Assembly (NCBI GenBank): GCA_011048475.1
Contig: DSDZ01000249.1
Coordinates: forward strand, 1 to 8,721
DNA from: Bacteroides sp.
GTDB lineage: Bacteria > Bacteroidota > Bacteroidia > Bacteroidales > GCA-2748055
Length of the DNA stretch: 8,721 nt
Direction: 5' to 3'
Part shown: positions 7,686 through 8,721 of the stretch, in pieces
Position numbering within the stretch: position 1 is the stretch's first letter
How the letters are laid out: each line of letters opens with the position of its first letter
The notes under the pieces: model-generated
What the model was told of the DNA's origin: nothing
Databases searched by the model: none
The model's input: only the letters and a program-made list of their open reading frames with translations
Program-made: the position numbers and the translations under genes

Positions 7686-7693
7686 TAAAGATA
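7686..7693 (-). promoter_or_regulatory. Weak promoter-like box upstream of the rhamnosidase gene
   Basis: The minus-strand sequence TATCTTTA matches five of the six fixed positions of the TAnnTTTG consensus. If used, transcription would start about 80 bases before the rhamnosidase ATG and the tandem 20-bp repeat would lie in the leader. No good -33 element is seen. The gene may instead be transcribed from upstream of the sulfatase. Confidence 0.2.
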
Positions 7694-7728
7694 ACTGAAT
7701 CCTGTCATTATCCCTGAATCAGTAATGA

Positions 7729-8721
7729 TTATTGGCGGCCCAGCCGGAAAATATCCGATTCTGTCCTGCTGGCCTCCATTTCATCCAGCAATTCCTGTAC
7801 CTTTTCAGGATGTTCATGCGAGACATCCTTCGTTTCAGCGGGATCTTCCCCCAGGTCATACAATTCAACGGTGCCCGGCGGTTCGCTGATCACCTGGTTT
7901 CTCACCAGCTTCCAGTTGCCTTTCCGGACGGCCTGTTTGCCACCCTGCTCCATGAATTCCCAGTAAAGCGATTCATGCCGGGGCTGTTCTTGTCCCCGCA
8001 GGACCGGAAGGAATGATATACCATCCATCCGGGGGGGCACAGGGATCCCGGCAATGTCGCAGGCAGTGGGGAGGAAATCCCAGAATGCGCTGAGATGGTC
8101 ATTCCGGGTACCGGCTTTGATCCGGCCCTCCCAGGCAACGAGCATGGGAACCCGGATCCCTCCTTCGTAGAGGTCCCTTTTTCCTCCCCTGAACGGACCG
8201 TTGGAGTTGAAATATTCTGTAAATTCCCTGTCAGGCATGGGACCGTTATCACTGGTAAAAAACAGCACTGTCCGTTCGGCAAGACCCACCTCATCCAGCA
8301 GCTGCATGATCCTTCCAACATCGCTGTCCAGCCGCGATATCATGGCCGCATACCCCTTCTGTTCCCGGGGCCAGTCCCGGTCCGCATAAATGCCGAAGTC
8401 AGGCACCTCCTGCCTTTCCCCCAACGGCGCCTCCCCGTTTTCATGGGGAATGGTATAGGGAAGATAAAGGAAGAAGAGCGAATCCCTGTGCTCCCGGATA
8501 AACTTCAGTGCCTCCCGGGTGAACAGGTCATGGGAATATGCATTCTTCACCGTGGAATAACTACCCAATCCCTTGTGCCAGAGCGAGGTATCCAGGTACT
8601 GAACCTCGTTGTCAAGGTACTCCCTTTCCCCGTTCCTGAGCAGGTATTCAGGATAATAGTTATGGGCAAGCACCTGGTCCAGGTAACCGTAATAGGAATC
8701 AAATCCCTGCTTCAGGGGATC
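7729..8721 (-). CDS. S1-family sulfatase, arylsulfatase A-like (5' end cut by window edge)
   Basis: The enzyme hydrolyses sulfate esters, most likely on a sulfated carbohydrate. The frame is open from the right edge (reading DPLKQGFDSYYGYLDQV) to the TAA at 7729, giving 330 residues. The GTG at 8673 is an internal valine, not the start. Visible hallmarks are GFDSYYGYLDQVLAHNYYPE, FFLYLPYTIPHENGEAP, the metal-binding segment FFTSDNGP, and GGKRDLYEGGIRVPML. The C-terminal subdomain (ELYDLGEDPAETKDV, then EKVQELLDEMEASR) is typical of the family. The formylglycine motif C/S-x-P-x-R and the signal peptide lie outside the window, in an estimated 130-200 missing residues, so activity and location cannot be judged here. 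The SulfAtlas subfamily is not assignable by eye. It is the first gene of the visible series, upstream of the rhamnosidase. De-sulfation before or alongside rhamnose release is the likely logic. Confidence 0.95.
   Translation of the reverse strand, partial: DPLKQGFDSYYGYLDQVLAHNYYPEYLLRNGEREYLDNEVQYLDTSLWHKGLGSYSTVKNAYSHDLFTREALKFIREHRDSLFFLYLPYTIPHENGEAPLGERQEVPDFGIYADRDWPREQKGYAAMISRLDSDVGRIMQLLDEVGLAERTVLFFTSDNGPMPDREFTEYFNSNGPFRGGKRDLYEGGIRVPMLVAWEGRIKAGTRNDHLSAFWDFLPTACDIAGIPVPPRMDGISFLPVLRGQEQPRHESLYWEFMEQGGKQAVRKGNWKLVRNQVISEPPGTVELYDLGEDPAETKDVSHEHPEKVQELLDEMEASRTESDIFRLGRQ

Noticed and set aside
7717..7730. Inverted repeat AATCA/TGATT at the sulfatase stop as a terminator
   Set aside because: The stem is only five mostly A-T pairs, overlaps the stop codon and has no T-run after it on the minus strand.
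8671..8673. GTG as the start of the sulfatase
   Set aside because: The frame continues upstream to the window edge with conserved sulfatase sequence (GFDSYYGYLDQ), so this codon is an internal valine.

Overview
The window reads as part of a polysaccharide utilisation locus (PUL) from a member of the Bacteroidota. Three things point there: a SusC/RagA-type TonB-dependent outer-membrane transporter, a secreted protein ending in a type IX secretion (T9SS) type A sorting domain, and a promoter-like TAnnTTTG element. By eye the coding DNA is moderately GC-rich and shows no abrupt compositional change. I cannot name the genus; a marine or sediment Bacteroidales/Marinilabiliales-like lineage is only a guess from the gene content.

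All four genes lie on the minus strand, so transcription runs from right to left. In transcription order they are: (1) 8721-7729, the C-terminal two thirds of an S1-family sulfatase whose N-terminus lies outside the window; (2) 7598-4866, a complete secreted GH78 alpha-L-rhamnosidase; (3) 4655-2529, a complete T9SS-exported protein built from two near-identical CBM9-like domains; (4) 2422-1, a SusC-like transporter whose last part runs off the left edge. A SusD partner would be expected just beyond that edge. Intergenic gaps are 130, 210 and 106 bp, and no gap exceeds 300 bp. The 106-bp gap holds a convincing intrinsic terminator, so susC probably starts its own transcription unit. The 210-bp gap holds a promoter-like box. 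The 130-bp gap holds a 20-bp tandem duplication.

Read together, the genes suggest uptake and breakdown of a sulfated, rhamnose-containing glycan; ulvan-like algal polysaccharides are one candidate. The tandem CBM9-like protein would be exported to the cell surface and may hold the glycan. The SusC/D pair would import oligosaccharides. The sulfatase would remove sulfate esters, and the rhamnosidase would release terminal alpha-L-rhamnose. The substrate is inferred from gene content only. The most unusual item is the 708-residue duplicated CBM9-like protein, whose two 308-residue repeats share a 71-bp block with identical DNA. I saw no RNA genes, CRISPR arrays, insertion sequences or broken genes.
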